A stretch of 64,000 nt of DNA from an uncultured Burkholderiales bacterium (lineage in GTDB: Bacteria; Pseudomonadota; Gammaproteobacteria; Burkholderiales; Burkholderiaceae_C): NCBI GenBank assembly GCA_943908475.1, contig CALTTG010000006.1, forward strand, positions 1 to 64,000, in the 5' to 3' direction. Position numbers and translations under genes: made by a program. The notes beneath the pieces are model-generated. The model had not been told where the DNA came from. It worked only from the letters and a program-made list of their open reading frames with translations, and did no database searches. This document shows positions 62,624 to 64,000 of the stretch, in pieces. How positions within the stretch are numbered: the stretch's first letter is position 1; the number at the start of each line of letters is the position of its first letter.

Positions 62624-63517
62624 TCAGATCAACGACTTGAGGATGCGACCCATCTCTGACGGGTTGCGGGTGACCTTGAAGCCACACTCCTCCATGATGG
62701 CCAGCTTGGCATCGGCGGTGTCGGCACCGCCAGAGATCAAGGCACCTGCATGGCCCATGCGTTTGCCCGGAGGGGCGGTCACGCCAGCGATGAAACCCAC
62801 GATGGGTTTCTTCATGTGGGCCTTGCACCATTCGGCAGCCTCGGCTTCATCGGGGCCGCCGATTTCACCGATCATGATCACCGCATCGGTGTCGGGGTCG
62901 TCGTTGAAGGCGCGCATCACATCGATGTGCTTGAGCCCGTTGATCGGGTCGCCGCCGATGCCGACGGCGCTGGATTGCCCCAGGCCGAGTTCGGTCAACT
63001 GCGCCACGGCTTCATACGTCAGCGTGCCCGAACGCGAGACCACGCCAATGCGGCCCTTGCGATGGATGTGGCCGGGCATGATGCCAATCTTGATTTCTTC
63101 GGGCGTGATCAGGCCAGGGCAGTTGGGGCCCAGCAGCAAGGTCTTCTTGCCGCCGGCCGCTTCCTTGGCCTTCATCTTGTTGCGCACCATCAGCATGTCG
63201 CGCACGGGAATGCCTTCGGTGATGGCAATCACCAGGTCCAGGTCGGCTTCGACGGCTTCCCAGATGGCTTCAGCGGCCCCGGCGGGCGGCACGTAAATGA
63301 CCGAGACGGTGGCGCCAGTTTGCTGAGACGCTTCCTTGACCGAAGCGTAGATGGGGATGTCCGAGAACTTCTCGCCGGCCTTCTTGGGGTTCACGCCCGC
63401 CACGAACGCGTTCTTGCCATTGGCATAGGCCTGGCAACCGAGGGTGTGGAACTGACCGGTCTTGCCCGTGATGCCCTGGGTGATGACCTTGGTGTCCTTG
63501 TTGATGAGGATGCTCAT
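62624..63517 (-). CDS. sucD: Succinyl-CoA synthetase alpha subunit
   Basis: 297 residues, full length. CoA-binding MSILINKDTKVITQGITGKT, GQFHTLGC, LLLGPNCPGLITPEEIKIGI, GRIGVVSRSGTLTYEA, and the phosphohistidine region RMGHAGALISGGADTADAKL. TCA-cycle enzyme with SucC. Start at ATG 63517, 20 nt after the sucC stop. A strong terminator ends the transcript at about 62.53 kb. Confidence 0.97.
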   Translation of the reverse strand: MSILINKDTKVITQGITGKTGQFHTLGCQAYANGKNAFVAGVNPKKAGEKFSDIPIYASVKEASQQTGATVSVIYVPPAGAAEAIWEAVEADLDLVIAITEGIPVRDMLMVRNKMKAKEAAGGKKTLLLGPNCPGLITPEEIKIGIMPGHIHRKGRIGVVSRSGTLTYEAVAQLTELGLGQSSAVGIGGDPINGLKHIDVMRAFNDDPDTDAVIMIGEIGGPDEAEAAEWCKAHMKKPIVGFIAGVTAPPGKRMGHAGALISGGADTADAKLAIMEECGFKVTRNPSEMGRILKSLI

Positions 63518-63537
63518 GATGTCTTTTTCCTGGGCTG

Positions 63538-64000
<463 letters not shown>

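Overview
The window is GC-rich, densely coded chromosomal DNA, almost certainly from a betaproteobacterium of the order Burkholderiales (Comamonadaceae/Sphaerotilaceae-like). The evidence is the gene content: polyhydroxyalkanoate (PHA) turnover genes, PrpE, MsrPQ, tandem FolB-type proteins beside a FolM-type reductase, LpxC, a type IV pilin, PEP-CTERM and GlyGly-CTERM cargo, and an approximately 1,970-residue tandem UvrA. I found no rRNA, tRNA, CRISPR array or prophage.

Layout. (1) 1-12.2 kb is an accessory catabolic region. It holds a TetR gene whose 3' end lies in repeats resembling an insertion-sequence end, a chemoreceptor, an amidase, a lipase, a Tat-exported amidohydrolase, a penicillin-binding/beta-lactamase-fold hydrolase, a second TetR, a deletion scar joining remnants of a cytochrome c gene and a LysR gene, a coupled SMP-30-like/SDR pair, a truncated TetR and an IS3-family scrap. 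It ends just downstream of glmS, the classic attTn7 position. (2) 12.2-24.2 kb is core metabolism and envelope: glmS, an Lrp-type regulator, a DnaJ-domain membrane protein, glmU, a DUF4136-type lipoprotein, ttcA, a secreted repeat protein, the folB/folX-like/folM-like overlap cluster, a MidA-type methyltransferase and lpxC. (3) 24.2-33.5 kb carries a GMC oxidoreductase with its small Tat-type subunit and a secreted protein, then prpE, an intracellular PHA depolymerase, a GST, a cupin, a YecA/UPF0149 protein and a phosphoesterase. (4) 33.5-46.8 kb has a universal stress protein, a decayed PEP-CTERM gene, the tandem uvrA, an Aer-like energy-taxis receptor, an intact PEP-CTERM protein, an AEC transporter, msrQ-msrP and a PstS-like protein. 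(5) 46.8-57.6 kb has topB divergent from a SET-domain methyltransferase across a 39-nt alternating purine-pyrimidine tract, then birA, a SPOR-like protein, a subtilase with a GlyGly-CTERM tail, gap, tkt and a type IV pilin with a sigma-54-type promoter. (6) 57.8-64 kb is a minus-strand run sucC-sucD, terC, a Ser/Thr kinase, a PP2C phosphatase, an FHA protein and an MBL-fold phosphodiesterase-like enzyme.

Connections. glmS and glmU supply UDP-GlcNAc, which feeds LpxC. prpE and the PHA depolymerase handle short acyl-CoA and storage polymer. MsrP/MsrQ is a periplasmic methionine-sulfoxide repair pair. The kinase, phosphatase and FHA protein form a complete phospho-signalling set. The most unusual points are the four-NBD UvrA, the Z-DNA-prone tract between topB and the SET gene, the decayed island at attTn7, and two different C-terminal protein-sorting systems in one window.
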